Shown piece after piece: positions 38,010 to 50,245 of a stretch of DNA of 64,000 nt (the first letter of the stretch is position 1; every line of letters begins with the position of its first letter). The DNA comes from Chrysomallon squamiferum (Eukaryota > Mollusca > Gastropoda > Neomphalida > Peltospiridae), in assembly GCA_012295275.1 (NCBI GenBank), contig CM022671.1:18432956-18496955 (forward strand), read 5' to 3'. A model generated the notes under the pieces. That model saw nothing but the letters and a program-made list of their open reading frames with translations, was not told the DNA's origin and searched no databases. A program made the translations under genes and the position numbers.

Positions 38010-38440
38010 TGCAAGAATGCAAAATGAAGATTTATTATCAGTTGGACTCAAAAATTTCTTTTATGTTAAAAACAAAATTATATATATTCTGTTCAGCAGC
38101 AGCCATAACAGAGAAATGAACTTAAAACTAAATCAAATGTTAACATTAGGTGATGCATTCCTTGGTAAATAACTGAACTTCAAACTATGTTAATGATAAA
38201 ATGATGTACTTCCAGTAACAACAGTTATGATAAATAATTAAACTTTAATGTTGAAAGAAGATATTTTATTTCTTATATATTTCAGTGCTTTTAAGTAAGT
38301 GAACTTTGAATTTCCTTAATGATAAAAAGAAGTGATTTGTTCTCTATGCTACTTCAAGTAAACAACTGAACATAAGCTTTTGTTCATACTAAAACAAAGT
38401 GATGTATTCCGTATAACAACTACTACAGACAAACGTAATA
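38010..38440. repeat. Degenerate about 80-85-bp repeat ('aactgaactt..taatgataaaa.gatgtattcc')
   Basis: Units with aactgaact(t), gttaatgataaaa and gtgatgtattcc/gatgtacttcc recur near 38110-38160, 38170-38215, 38230-38270, 38298-38340 and 38362-38412. Confidence 0.55.
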
Positions 38441-38509
38441 AAAACTGATTAATTGTATTCCTCTTCCTGCATTCCTCAACACTTCCTGAACTTATCCTCC
38501 CTACCAGAG

Positions 38510-38820
38510 GAGGCTGGTGCAGTCATTAACCCTTTGTCTGCTAATAACAATTAGTGGGGGAAAAAAATACATTCTCTTGTCATACTATTATCACTCCAGT
38601 AGTCTCTCGGTTCTATTATTCATCGGGACATTTTTGTCAGCAGGACTATTTGCAAAGAATCCATTGTCGAGTCTGGAATGCTGCATGCTGGGAAGGAGGT
38701 GTGCAGACAATGTAGAAATATGCAATGGATGTAAGAATGCAGGTAATATATATATATAAAAAGATGCAGTGGATGTAAGAATACACAGTTATACACACAT
38801 GAGTATGGTAGAAATTTTAT
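38510..38820. repeat. Unique stretch ending in a 'gcagtggatgtaagaatgca' duplication
   Basis: gcaatggatgtaagaatgca (38721) and gcagtggatgtaagaataca (38766) are 45 bp apart. The upstream part (38510-38710) is higher in GC and has no recognised gene. Confidence 0.5.
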
Positions 38821-39559
38821 ATATGTGTAATTAAACAAACAAATAAATCTATTTCTATGGCTATATCTATTTTTAAGTTATTAGTCATTTTAGTTTGTTA
38901 TCCTGTTAGATTTTTTTCATTATTTTTAATTTTTAGTGGATTTTGTTTTTTTTTTTCTTATTTTTAATTTAAAACTGAGTGGTTTTTTTTCACTTGTCAG
39001 TTGTTGTTAATATTATGTTTCATATTTTTTCTTATTTTAAAATTTTTACAATTTTTATGTTTATGGGCTGACAGTTTCTGTAAATATTAGATGTCATCCA
39101 TTTTTTTTCTTCTTCTTTTTTTCTTAAAACCATAAAAATTTTAATTTTTTTTTTTTTTTTTTTTGATTTTGTGTCAAAGTATTCATGAATTGATAGAGCT
39201 GCTGCTAATATTACCTGCCATGTTTTTTATTTTTAAATTTTATTTTTATTTTTTATGGTTTCAAAATGAGGGAACAATAATTAAGACTGATTAAAAATTT
39301 GGTTGAGAAAATTAACTGACTAATAAGCATGTATCAGATATTCATGCATTTTTTCTTTATTTTATCACACATACACACACACACACATCCATTTTCAATT
39401 GTTCATTCTTTTTCCTTCCTTCATTCCTTTATTCTCATTTTCTTTCTTTTATTCCTTTTCTCTTTTTCTCTCATTCATTTCTTAAACCCTTCCTTCATTC
39501 TTGCTTTCCTTTCTCTTTCCTTCTTTGCAAAGAACTAGCCTGTGTTAATGCTCTGTTTG

Positions 39560-39745
39560 ATCAAAGCTTACATTTGCAGCTTTGACCTTTCTGCAGGGCA
39601 TTCTTGGCACCATTGGTGTTTATATCAAACCTGTGGGCTACGTACATCCCCAGCCTGCTTGCAGGCCGTACATTTCAGCAGCATGTGTGAACCTTCGTGT
39701 CTGCATCAAATGTGTTTCACCTTAAGATGGTAACAGAGATTACAG
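39560..39745 (+). other. GC-richer island preceded by an acceptor-like tract
   Basis: acctttctgcag at 39583-39594 is followed by about 140 nt of the most GC-rich sequence in this part of the intron (ggcattcttggcaccattgg to gaaccttcgtgtctgcatc). Used as an exon after 11981 (phase 1) it stays open about 45 codons to TAA at about 39731. It would truncate Musashi inside RRM2 and has no recognised homology, so a conserved noncoding element or poison exon are both possible. Low confidence. Confidence 0.22.
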
Positions 39746-39754
39746 CAATCATGT

Positions 39755-40165
39755 CTTTCAGTATTTGCCAACTGCCTTTGGTATTCTTGGTCTTACCTGT
39801 GGCATTTATGGGACTTACCTATGTATTCTTTATCATACCTGTCTTACCAATTATATCATCTTACCAAGGATATTTACCTTTGGTATGACCTATCTTACCT
39901 GTGTATTGTTTATCTATACCTATAGTATTATCTATCTTAGCTATAATATTAAGTCTCTCAGTTAAGTCTTATGAGATATATTCAAGCTTACCTGTATATT
40001 GTTTGTCTTAACTATGGTATTTCCAGACTTACCTAAAAATAAAGTGTCTTACCGATGGTATTAAATGACATACTTGTGGTATTTTCTGATTTACCTGTGG
40101 TATTAAATGACTTATTTTGGTATTCTATGACATATTGTGGTATTTTCTGTTTTTACCTGTTTGTT
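39755..40165. repeat. Degenerate about 28-35-bp repeat ('cttacctgtggtattnnntg')
   Basis: At least ten units: cttacctgtggcattt, cttacctatgtattct, catacctgtcttac, cttacctgtgtattgt, cttacctgtatattgt, cttacctaaaaat, atacttgtggtattt, tttacctgtggtatta and others, up to 40160. Eroded minisatellite with pyrimidine-rich units. Confidence 0.8.
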
Positions 40166-40599
40166 TTTGTTTTTTAATATCTTGGTATATAAACAGCTAC
40201 ATATACAGAAATAAACACAGAACAAGAAAGAGGTACATTAAAGAAAAAACAAATAAGAATCAGAGAGAGAGATTCCTAAATCCTTCAATATGATCAGTTT
40301 CGTCAGACAAAAATATAGCTCATAAATTGTTTCCAAGGGAAATAACAACATAACATTTGCATCTGATCTGACAGCAGATGCAGTGAAATATTCTTGGCCT
40401 TATCCAGAAGCTTCAGCTTTCCATCAGTGTGCATTCAGCAGTTGGTGAAAAGGTTATACATATCTTCAATATCTTCAGTGGCATTTATCTTTTTTTGTTA
40501 TTTTTTATTTTTTAAATTTCTAAAAAAAAAAAAAAAAGGAATGAAAAAGAAAGCTACTGATAACTTGCAAGTGTATTGATAAATCCTGTTCTGTCTCTA

Positions 40600-40790
40600 T
40601 GGATTTTATGATGAAATTTGGACAGAAAATCTGTACGTGCTGTTGATAACTTCAGTTTCAAGTTATTGCTTCTCAAATGAAATGAAGCAAGCTGCCCGAA
40701 AGTCAAAGCTCGTGTGTATTGCTGGATCAGATTTATGGCAGTTTATTATTCCTGGTTGTTTTGGAAACTGATTTGTTACTTGTAAAAATG
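40600..40790. other. Non-repetitive island, candidate conserved noncoding element
   Basis: Complex sequence (aaagctcgtgtgtattgctg, aatgaagcaagctgcccgaa) without tandem structure or ORF. Confidence 0.2.
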
Positions 40791-41559
40791 TATTAATTTA
40801 ATTGGTTCTGTTTGAATGTCAGACTGAGGATTTTTTGTTTGAAACATCTTAGAGGAGTGTTGCGTTATGATGTTTGTGTTGTGATTCTATCAGAACAACA
40901 CCAACAACAATAATAAATTAATAATGATGGTAATAATAATAACAACAACAACAATAATAATTAACAACACTGAGAAAAATCATGATATCAGAATATTTTA
41001 AAATTTATTTAAACAAACATTTTGAAATGATGAAAACAGAATTAGTAATTATCCTATTAAAAAGTATTATTTTATGATGATGTGTGTTAAAAAAAACATT
41101 CTTTCCTTAAATAATTTAATTTTGTTTTTTTTACAATTTCTCCATGGTTGTTGAAAACTGAAACAGTTTCTTATCCATCCATTACTGCATTAACAAATTA
41201 TGTACTTAATCACATTATACCATTTTTAACCTTTTTAATTTCATTAAACAACAAAATTATTCATAATTTCATTAAAAAAAAAAAAAAAAATGTTCTATCT
41301 CTTATTCTCCTTTATTCTGCTTTGTTAATAAATTTTGTTTGTTATTTAATTATATTTTTTCTTTTGGTTCATTTTTACTGATGAACTTGTATATAATTGG
41401 ATTATTATTACTTTTTTTATTTTTCTGTTTTATTTTGTTCATTTATTTTTTCTCTGTATTGACAAATTAAATTAAGACAAATATATGACATTATGATAAA
41501 TTATTGGAAAATGTTTACAAATCTAAAATCGTTGATTTCATGGTCTCTGGCTTTTTGAT

Positions 41560-41645
41560 GAGGTAAATGTCCTTATTATGTCATTTGGTACAACACTGGA
41601 CTATAATACTAAGGAATGTGGTTCAAATGTTGTTGGCAGAATTCA
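41560..41645 (+). mobile_element. tRNA-derived (SINE-like) fragment
   Basis: catttggtacaacactggac followed by tataatactaaggaatg and gtggttcaaatg resembles a diverged tRNA: a D-arm remnant, an anticodon-arm-like stretch and a B-box (GGTTCAAAT at about 41620, consensus GGTTCRANNC). Too diverged to be a functional tRNA. A tRNA-derived SINE head is the likely source; the SINE family was not identified. Confidence 0.45.
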
Positions 41646-41711
41646 AGTAAATAAGTTAATAAATAGTTTTTTTTTTTTGAGCTGTGCATTTTTGTAGATT
41701 ATATTTTCACA

Positions 41712-41780
41712 GTAAGGTTAGTTTAGTGCAGAAGTGTATTCTGAAATAGAGGATCCTGGTTTAAAACTCTGTGGATGTTA
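41712..41780 (+). mobile_element. Second tRNA-like fragment in the same orientation
   Basis: gtaaggttagtttagtgcag (A-box/D-arm-like), then a tattctgaaatag anticodon-arm-like stretch, then ggatcctggtttaaaactct (B-box-like GGTTTAAAAC). It lies about 150 bp after the first fragment, as a dimeric SINE or repeated tandem piece would. Diverged. Confidence 0.4.
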
Positions 41781-42623
41781 GGTAAACATTAAAAATTCAT
41801 TAATTTTATTGGATTCTATACATTTTTAGATGGCATTTACTAAAAAAAGCTTAGTTTGATTCTGAAATTAGGGATCATATTTCATATCTTCTTATTGGAA
41901 TTTAAGCCAAAATTTAAAGGTTCACTTTCTAGCAATAGATCTGGTTTTTAAATGGTATGATATTTATTTTTCTGTCTTTGGGAAGGTTATATTAAAAGTT
42001 TCCTTGCTGCTAAATAAAAATACTGCATAATTCCCTCAGAAGATTTTATTTATGTCTGACTTGTTGTTAAACACTAAAATTATTAAACAGACTTTAAAGT
42101 TTAATTTAAACATCTGATGGTGATGTGACTTCAACAGAAACTTTTGGACTGAAGAAAAGCACTGGGCAAGGTTACAGGAAGTGGTTTATTGTTTACATAA
42201 AGAATTATATCTGCCTACTTTACCTTTTTTGTTTTTGAGAAATGTGAAAACATTGCCAGATTTTGAAGAAAACAGATTGGAAAAACAATCTGCAGATAAT
42301 AATTAGTTAAAGAAAGCAGCTGTCTGTGGGAAAGGCTGTGGCAGTTACTGTAGGAAAGAGAAATATTGATGGCCATTTTGTTTTTGTCTGTCACGGCAGA
42401 AAGAAAACTAATCAAACAGATTTGGTTCTGTTCTAAAATTGGTCAGTCTGTCCATCAATCTTTCTGTCACTTTGTCTTTGACTTTACTTTAATTTTTCTC
42501 CCTATCTCTCGTTTCTTTCTCTCTCCATTTTCTGACCTGTCCCATGAGTAGCTTTATCTATCTCTGTATCATTGACGTATTTTTCTCTCTTACATTTTAT
42601 TTTTCTTTCTTTCTCTCTTAATT

Positions 42624-42626
<3 letters not shown>

Positions 42627-42703
<77 letters not shown>
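42627..42703. repeat. (TC)n microsatellite, about 77 nt
   Basis: Uninterrupted (TC)n. The S-L and R-E repeat ORFs on the two strands are artefacts. Confidence 0.97.
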
Positions 42704-42705
<2 letters not shown>

Positions 42706-43199
42706 ATCCATATATCTGACTAACTCTGGTTTTTCTTTCACTGTTAAAAAACAAACAAATTAATTAAATTTATTTTCTATAAATCAAAGTTAACAGAAAA
42801 GTGACCTATTCAGAAACTAAAATTGATTTATTTGTCAGTCAAGAATTAGAAAAAAAGAAGAAATGACATTTGGTTTTGTTAGAGTCACTTACAGTGTTTT
42901 TTTAACACAGATTTCTCATAAAATAGTTTAATTTTCACAGAGAAGTAAACATTTTTTTTTTAACAATAAAATAATTTACTGTTATATATGAGCCACTAAT
43001 TAACAGTTTTAATGGACCACAGTTATTCTGCAGCAGTTTCAAAAATGTTTTTTTTTATTAAAATGCCAAAAATTAAAAGAGATCTTTCTTTTATATGCTC
43101 CAGAATTTAAGGGAATAGATGAGATAATATGATTGAATTTTTTTGTGTAAATATGTTGATAATTATATTTGTATGCATATATGGAAGTTTCTACATTGT

Positions 43200-43310
43200 T
43201 AGGTTCTTGGCATTTCTATATGTGTATGTGTGTGTGTGTACATTTGTGTGTATGTTTTATTAGGTAGGTAGAACTGTCTGTGTGTGTGTGTGTGTGTGTT
43301 TGTGTGTAAA
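43200..43310. repeat. (TG)n microsatellites
   Basis: Two tgtgtg tracts at about 43220-43252 and 43278-43310. Confidence 0.9.
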
Positions 43311-43589
43311 ACAATCTTTTACAAAACATAATAAATCTTCAGCTTTTTATCCTGTATTATCCAACATTAGTTAAAGTTTGTCACTGTTAAATTAAATATA
43401 ACAATTTACTATCTGTGGAATATTTATTTGAAACAGAATACTTTTTTTTTTTTTTTTTTTTTTTAATCTTATCAAAGAAAAACTAACATGCCTGCCTCGA
43501 CAACTTACTGATTTCAAACATTTCTTGTCAAGAGGTGTTTGAAAAATGTTGCAAGTCTTCAGAAAAAAAATGTCTTATCTTTCTCTCAG

Positions 43590-44075
43590 AATGTCTAGAA
43601 AATCTCTCGCACTTTATGCATCACTGGTAATGTGAATTTGCAAAGATTAAATTTCACTGGTGTTTTTCTGAATACATCTGAATTTTTTTTTTTTTTTTTT
43701 TTTTTTGTTAAATAGGTCACTATGACTCTCATCAGAATTTTGAAAAATTAAATTTTGATTTGTATTTTTGAGGATTATATTTTCAAATTTAGGTCACACT
43801 GCCCGACTTAAAAGTTTCCAAATAAATTAAATTTTTGCTGTTGTTTTTCTGAATACATTTGCAAAAATAGGACCTTGTGCTTCTGACCTGAATTTGCACA
43901 AATGGATCAAGATGCCAGCCTTTTTTTTTTCTGTTTAGAATATTTTTTTAAAAAGTATGGGTTATTATCTTCCTGGAAAATGTGTAAAGATTAGATTTTT
44001 CCTGATATTTTTCCAGCATAGTTGGGTCACCATGATGAATTTGCAAAGATTACATTTTGCAGATGTTTATCATTA
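43590..44075. repeat. Degenerate about 80-110-bp repeat ('aatttgcaaagattaaatttt..gtttttctgaatacat')
   Basis: aatttgcaaagattaaattt (43636), a related gaaaaattaaattttg (43742), ccaaataaattaaatttttg (43819), atgtgtaaagattagatttt (43980) and aatttgcaaagattacattt (44039). gtttttctgaatacat occurs twice (43662, 43842), and taggtcac or gggtcacc three times. Old tandem array with internal T-runs. Confidence 0.7.
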
Positions 44076-44936
44076 TTCGTAATATGTTTTAAAAATCTGT
44101 TTAGATATAGTGTGAAGCACCTCCCACCACAAACATCAAGTTTTATCCTTTACTTTAACTGCTTAGAGTCATTTCATGCAAAGTTTATTTACTTTTCTTT
44201 TTTTCTTTTTCTTTTTTTATGTTTTGATATGAACATATCAAATGTGTGAGGGTTTTTGTGGGTTAATACAAAAAAAAAATTATTTATTCTTTATTTTTTT
44301 TTCATGGGAAATTCAAAAGAGATGTTTTATCATTTGTGTTTTTTGTTTGTTTTTTTGAAACCTTTCTGAAAAGATTAAAAGTATATGCACAAACTACTGT
44401 ATAAAAATAAATGTACATACATACGTACATAAATATTTTATTTATTTAAACCAAATTTTATTTCCATGATTGAAGTTTTTTTTAATGTTTTTGTTTGTAC
44501 AGTGCAGTAGTTTCACAGATACAGATATAAGGAAAAGTTTAATACACCCACATAATATTATTTGTCACTGCCTAATGTGTTACTGTGAAGTGCATGAATA
44601 TTTTTTTTTTTAAATTTAATTTTGAGATTGAAGTGTTTTCTTGTCAGACTACTTTCATTGTAAAAATCATTGATAGTAAATGAAATGCTTTGTTACTTGT
44701 TCACATTAAATTCTATTGTTATTTTGATACTGACTGTAATCATTTGATATTGTATACATTTTAATTTTTTTAAATTGTTAATTTAACAATAATAATAAAT
44801 AAAATAAATTATAATGTTAAGTATAAGGAAATGGTTGACAAAATACACATTCAAAATATTTTATTATTTATTTTTGCTAAACATAACTGTCTGTAAATTA
44901 TTGAACATTTTACCTTTCTTTTTAAATTTGAGTGAA

Positions 44937-44938
<2 letters not shown>

Positions 44939-44968
<30 letters not shown>
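44939..44968. repeat. Poly(A) run, about 30 nt, then (AAAAT/AAAC)n
   Basis: A-run followed by aataaacaaaataaac and (AAAAT)n to about 45008. Confidence 0.9.
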
Positions 44969-44970
<2 letters not shown>

Positions 44971-45431
44971 AACAAAATAAACAAAATAAAATAAAATAAA
45001 ATAAAATTTATTATAGGGGAGGTGCTTCTGCAGACAGAACATCATATACAGACATAATATTTGATTATTTGTTGTTACCAAATTCTGCTATTGTTATCTG
45101 TAAACTATTGAAGATTACACCGTTTTTGATTGTTGATTTAGCACATTGGTGTGAGATATAAAAATCTTTGTAGTGTGACTGTTTCAATACAGCTGTTTGT
45201 CTGTCAGTCTTTGTTTGCTTGGGCCAGGGGTTTTGAGTTCAACACCTCTTTCTGTTTGATCAACAAACAGTGAGATTTGTTGAGATGGAGAACTGACCAA
45301 TCAGAACAGTCGACACAAGTGACATTCGGATGGAGTTCTGTTTGTTATGTTCCTGACATATTTTAAGCTAGACTGAATTTAAAACATTTGTGTTTTTATT
45401 TGTGTCTGATGTTGTAGATTTTTATTCTTTC

Positions 45432-45432
<1 letters not shown>

Positions 45433-45462
<30 letters not shown>

Positions 45463-45475
45463 TATTATTTTATTA

Positions 45476-45517
<42 letters not shown>

Positions 45518-45530
45518 TGTATTATTATTT
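45433..45530. repeat. Poly(T)-(ATT)n microsatellite
   Basis: T25, then (ATT)n to about 45520. Confidence 0.95.
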
Positions 45531-45889
45531 TTTGGGGGGGTTTGTTTTGATTTTTTTTTTCTGTCTTTATAACATTTTTATATTTTAATACTTATTTGTG
45601 TTAATATGTTACACATACAAAAACAATCCAGTTTTAAAAACATTATACAGATAATCTATATAACAATGTCCAACACTGTTTCACACACTATAACATATTA
45701 ATAATAATCATTACGTTAGAACCTATATTTCAATCATTGTTTCAAATGATATTAGATACTGAAATATTAATAAAGTCTTCTACAATGTAAAACAATATTT
45801 TTTACCCATGTCAATAGAATTTTTCATTGGAATTGTTTATTGGAATAGAAATAAATTGTTGCATAGGCTACTGGCCTTTGATCAGCTAC

Positions 45890-46215
45890 AACATATATTA
45901 TAAGATAGTCTTTTGTATAATTTACAGATCAATCAAAGACTATTGATTATAAAATACAAATAGTAAAACAATTCTACAGAATATATATTTTTTTACATAA
46001 CAAGTAGAAACATGTTTTTTTATAACAAAACACACATATCATTCAAAGACTATTGATTATGAAAAATAAATACTAAAACAACTGTAAAAGAATATTTTTA
46101 AGAATAACGAGATAAACCCACTGAATATCTAACAAAACACTCACAAATTATTCAAAGACTACTGATTATGAAATACAGATACTAAAACAATTCTAAAGAA
46201 TACTCTTTAAACATA
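45890..46215. repeat. 110-bp tandem repeat, 3 copies
   Basis: caaagact(a)..tgattat starts at 45934, 46044 and 46153 (periods 110 and 109). Each copy continues with aaatacaaatactaaaacaa-like sequence, an 'acagaatat/aaagaatat' element and acataacaa. Adjacent copies are about 80 percent alike by eye. Confidence 0.88.
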
Positions 46216-46339
46216 ACAATCAGAAATCTGCTACCAGTTTTTAAAACTCAGCCTATTATCTGCTGTACTGTTTAGAAGAAAAAAAAAAAAAACCACAGTT
46301 TTTAGTTTAGTCTTTTTTCCCCTGAAGACTTGCATCATT

Positions 46340-46740
46340 CTGGTGTTGCAGAAGATCAGAGTCAGCTGCAGAAACAATTACACAATGATAAACACACAAT
46401 GCAGCAGATGATTGCAGAACAATTAATTGCTTAATGATCACCCACCATCCAGGTAAACATTGCCCTGGTGATGATATTTTGGTAAGAACTTCCAGCTGAC
46501 TGACATTTATGCCTGACTGGCAGGCTTAAATGGTTGATGGACACCCAATACATGCTAATTACATTTCCTTGTAAGTGGATAATTGCCTTGAAACACTGAG
46601 CATCTTTGTTGTCGCTCTTACTTAGTAGCTTGAATAGTGCCAGCAGTTTTATGTAACGATTCAGGGCTTCTCGTTTTACTGTGTGATAAATACACAGTCA
46701 GAGTACACGAGGACTGCCACACTTGGAACTGAGAATTAAA
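46340..46740. promoter_or_regulatory. Homeodomain-site-rich island, candidate conserved noncoding element
   Basis: 400 bp of complex sequence with gaacaattaattgcttaatg, ctaattacatttcc and ggataattgcc clusters, plus catccaggtaaacattgcc (Forkhead-like gtaaaca). No ORF or tandem structure. It looks like a developmental enhancer, but conservation is untested. Confidence 0.32.
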
Positions 46741-47574
46741 AAAATGGTTCTTTTTTTCTTTGAAAACTGAGAAATATTTGTTATAATTGCTTCCTAACGT
46801 TTTATTTTTTCATGGGGGAAAAAAAAATCCCCCAAAAATCCACCTCTTTAGGAAGAATTTATAAAAATGACATATATTTTCCAGTTTTGAAACAAAAAGA
46901 ACCATTAAGAAACAAAGAAGAATAAGAACAAAAAAAACAACAACACCAATGACATGAAAGTGGAGAAAGAAAAAACTCTCTAAATAACCACAGAATATAG
47001 CCAAACATCTAATAAATTCTTTGTTTTCCATTTCAATGAGTACTTCATCTAGTTTTCCCAAAGGCATATACTTTTTATCACTGGGGAGGTAAAATAACTT
47101 ATTTTTTCCTGCTACTATAAAACTTTTCTCTGAAGATAATGGCAGAATTACTGAAATGCTTGTTAACAAAAAAGCAAATTACAGAAGATAAAAAATGGTT
47201 TTATTGTTGGACATTATTTTCACTTTCATTTTCATTTTCAAATTTAACAAGACTGATGCATTTAAATCTGCAACCAAAGTCTAAACAATTAATCCATTGT
47301 TATTTTAAAAAATAAACAAATAAATAAAAATATAAACAGTATTTAAAAACAACAAAAACAAAACAACAAGAAAACAACAAAAAAAAAAAACCCCACCAAA
47401 CCAATTGACAACTTATTTATACACCAAGACCCCCCAAAATTTTAAAATGTTAAAAAAATGATAGACAAAACACTATATTAGTTATTTTTTAAAAAAATAA
47501 AATAAAAATGAGTTATTAGTTAAACAATAAAACCTTTTTGAACCAGATTTTTTTTTTTTTTTTTATCTGCCAGG

Positions 47575-47800
47575 CATTCACTTTGATGACATAAATCTAT
47601 TTCAGAGTATTGTGTGTACAATTCAGCTTCATTGCTCATCACCTGTGTTGGTTTGTGTGGGCTGTGTTAGACAGAGCAATCTGTGCATCTTATTACATGT
47701 CGGCTAATTATTGATGATTTGTCTGAAGTGAATGATAGGAGTACAAAATACCACGTCTAACATTACAATCATTTATCACCAGGTTTTTTTCAAATCTTAG
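47575..47800. other. Non-repetitive island, candidate conserved noncoding element
   Basis: High-complexity stretch (gctaattattgatgatttg, attgctcatcacctgtgttg) between T-run and low complexity. No coding potential. Confidence 0.25.
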
Positions 47801-48178
47801 TTTCCTGTTTTAGAAGACATTTTTTTTGTTCTTCCCCATTAAAAACAAAAAAAACAACAAAAAATTTAGAAGAAGAAAAGTAAAAGTGTTACTGTAAGAA
47901 GAAAAAAAAAACATGTTAGGAAAAAGTATGTTGTTGTGTATCTTTAGACACAGGTGAGTGTTTTAGAACATAATTCAAATTTGTAAAAAGAAAATTGTCT
48001 TCGAAAAAAAAGTTGTTTAAGTAATGAATATTTGAACAGTTAAATAATGGTCTGAGGGAAAAAAAGGTTGTTATGTTAATTTAGAGAGCCTTGTTATTTC
48101 TGTTTTATTTGCTGGGAGGGTTTGTTGTTGTTTTAAATTTCTTTTATTTTTCACATTTATTTTTTAATTTGTTTTATA

Positions 48179-48200
48179 ATTTTTTTTTTTTTTTTTTTTA
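48179..48200. repeat. Poly(T) run
   Basis: About 21 T, within a broad T-rich low-complexity stretch (48080-48380). Confidence 0.85.
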
Positions 48201-49448
48201 TATATAACAATGTAGACAATATGTTTTTTAACAAAATATTTATTTTATACCATTTTATATTTCAAAACTTTTTTGCCTTTATGTTTAAAATAACTAAAAC
48301 AATAAACAGTAAATACATTACTTTTATTTTATTTTTTTATTTTTTATTATTTAATTTTTTTTATTTAATTATTAACTTTTTGCTCTTCCTAGCTATGGGT
48401 GGATGCATATAAAACTTGATAAAATCTATATTTTGTTATTAATTTTAAATATACATATATATAATGTATTGCTAAAGACTTCCCTTTTCATCTATCCAGT
48501 ACTTTCATGACTTTGACAAATAAGGTTTTGTTGAAGAAGAAGAAGAAAAAAACAAAAAACAGTCTGATCCTCACATGACAAACTCATTTACTAAAAGTCA
48601 TGTGGCAGTTTTTTCTTCTCTTTATTGTTTTAAAGGTATATTGCCTCATCATATAGTACTTCTGTTTTGAAAATATCACGCCATTACATATGTACAAGTC
48701 ATTATCCGATTTGCCACAAGCTGTGGTTGTGCTGTGTTTTTGTGTTTGGAGATATTTGTGTTGTTTCTTGACTTCACCTAGAAAAAGAACAATATTCCGG
48801 TCATGTTGTAATGGCTATGATTATTATTTCTATAATTAACCAATTAGCATAAATCTTCTGCTAATTTCCCTTTTGTTTCCTTCACTGCAGTCTTCACAGC
48901 ATTTCAGTAATCCTCTACAGATGGTTTCCTATAATAAATATTGTATGTGTATATTTTTTCAACTGTTGGTATTTTTTTTTTATTTTTTTTTTTGGCTCAG
49001 TTGATATTTTCTGTACTTTGTTCTGTATTTTTAAAATGTATTTCTTATTTTACAAAGTTAGAACATTTTCTATAGTTGTTCCTGCTATTTTTATTAGATC
49101 AATTTTCATATATATATACTTTACAGATTTTCTGCTTTAATGTTGTACATCTATTCTAAAAACATATTTAATGTATTATGCATAGCTGTTCTACATATAT
49201 GCCAAATTAATATATACTTGTACATTTTTGAAATATTTTAAATATGTGCCAGTCTAAATTAATTTTGTTTATTTATTAAGGATAATACTTGTATTGGATA
49301 TAATTATAAAAGTGACAAAGAAACCACAAAGCAAAACAAAAACATAATTTAAAAAATCAAATAATAAAGAAGAATGGCTTGCTTATAACATATATATATT
49401 CATTTACATACCCATAATTATATGCACACATTTTGTATTCACTTGAAA

Positions 49449-49471
49449 ACGCACACGCACACACACACACA

Positions 49472-49507
<36 letters not shown>

Positions 49508-49520
49508 CTCTCACACACAA
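49449..49520. repeat. (CA)n microsatellite
   Basis: (AC)n with cgcgcac interruptions, about 70 nt. Confidence 0.95.
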
Positions 49521-49549
49521 CATTCACGCCAAAAAACACCTGAGTTTAC

Positions 49550-50040
49550 AGAATCTATCAGGATCTTCTGCATTCAGCATTACATGGAACTTCTCTCCTT
49601 GCTGCCACACATTTTACACCAGCTCTGACAACCAGAAACTGTAAAAGAGAAAAAAAAAAAAACCACTGTCCAAATCTTCATTGTCTGACTTGAGTCCACC
49701 TTTATTGATTTCCAGTTAAACACTAATGACCATTAAGCTGATAGTTAGTTCAGTGAAGCATGAAGAAAATGATATAAAATCATTGATCTTTCAATTGATT
49801 CGTCTTACTTAGGAGACCTTTATGACAGTATTTCAATATTGCAATTAGCAGAGGATCTATTAGAGTGAAGGTATGGAAAGTACCTGTAATTAAGAATTAA
49901 TCTTTTCTTACCTGTTCAGCCAGGTAGTCTGTGTTTTCATCAAGTTTATTTATGTTAGGATTACAGGTTGTAATTTACCATTCGAAGGATGCATTAATCA
50001 AATTAATGTTTTTCGAAAATAGCATTTAAAGCTAAAGATA
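49550..50040. other. Non-repetitive island, candidate conserved noncoding element
   Basis: Includes tttcaatattgcaattagca, cctgtaattaagaattaatc and ttaatcaaattaatg homeodomain-type clusters. Ends at the (TTTA)n block. No ORF. Confidence 0.25.
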
Positions 50041-50074
50041 ATTTACTTAATGTTTTTTCTTTTCTGTTCTTATT

Positions 50075-50245
50075 CTGTTTATTTACTTATTTATTTTATT
50101 TATTTATTTTTATTTAATTATTTATTCTTATTAATTTTTAATTTTATTTGTTTATTTATTTTTATTTATTTGTTTGGTATTATTAATTTAATTTAATTTA
50201 TTTAATTATTTTTTTATGATTATTATTATTATTTTTTTAAATTTC
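50075..50245. repeat. (TTTA)n/(TTTAA)n low-complexity block
   Basis: atttatttattt and aatttaatttaattt tracts. Confidence 0.85.

Noticed and set aside
41560-41645. Functional tRNA gene
   Set aside because: The B-box-like element is present, but the acceptor stem and anticodon arm do not pair and the A-box is eroded. Only a tRNA-derived fragment is claimed.
42502-42763. ORFs of Arg-Glu and Ser-Leu repeats
   Set aside because: Translations of the (TC)n microsatellite on the two strands.
46810-47169. 119-codon minus-strand ORF (starts MLTSISVILP)
   Set aside because: AT-rich, hydrophobic and A-run derived at its end; no similarity or splice signals recognised, so not reported as a gene.
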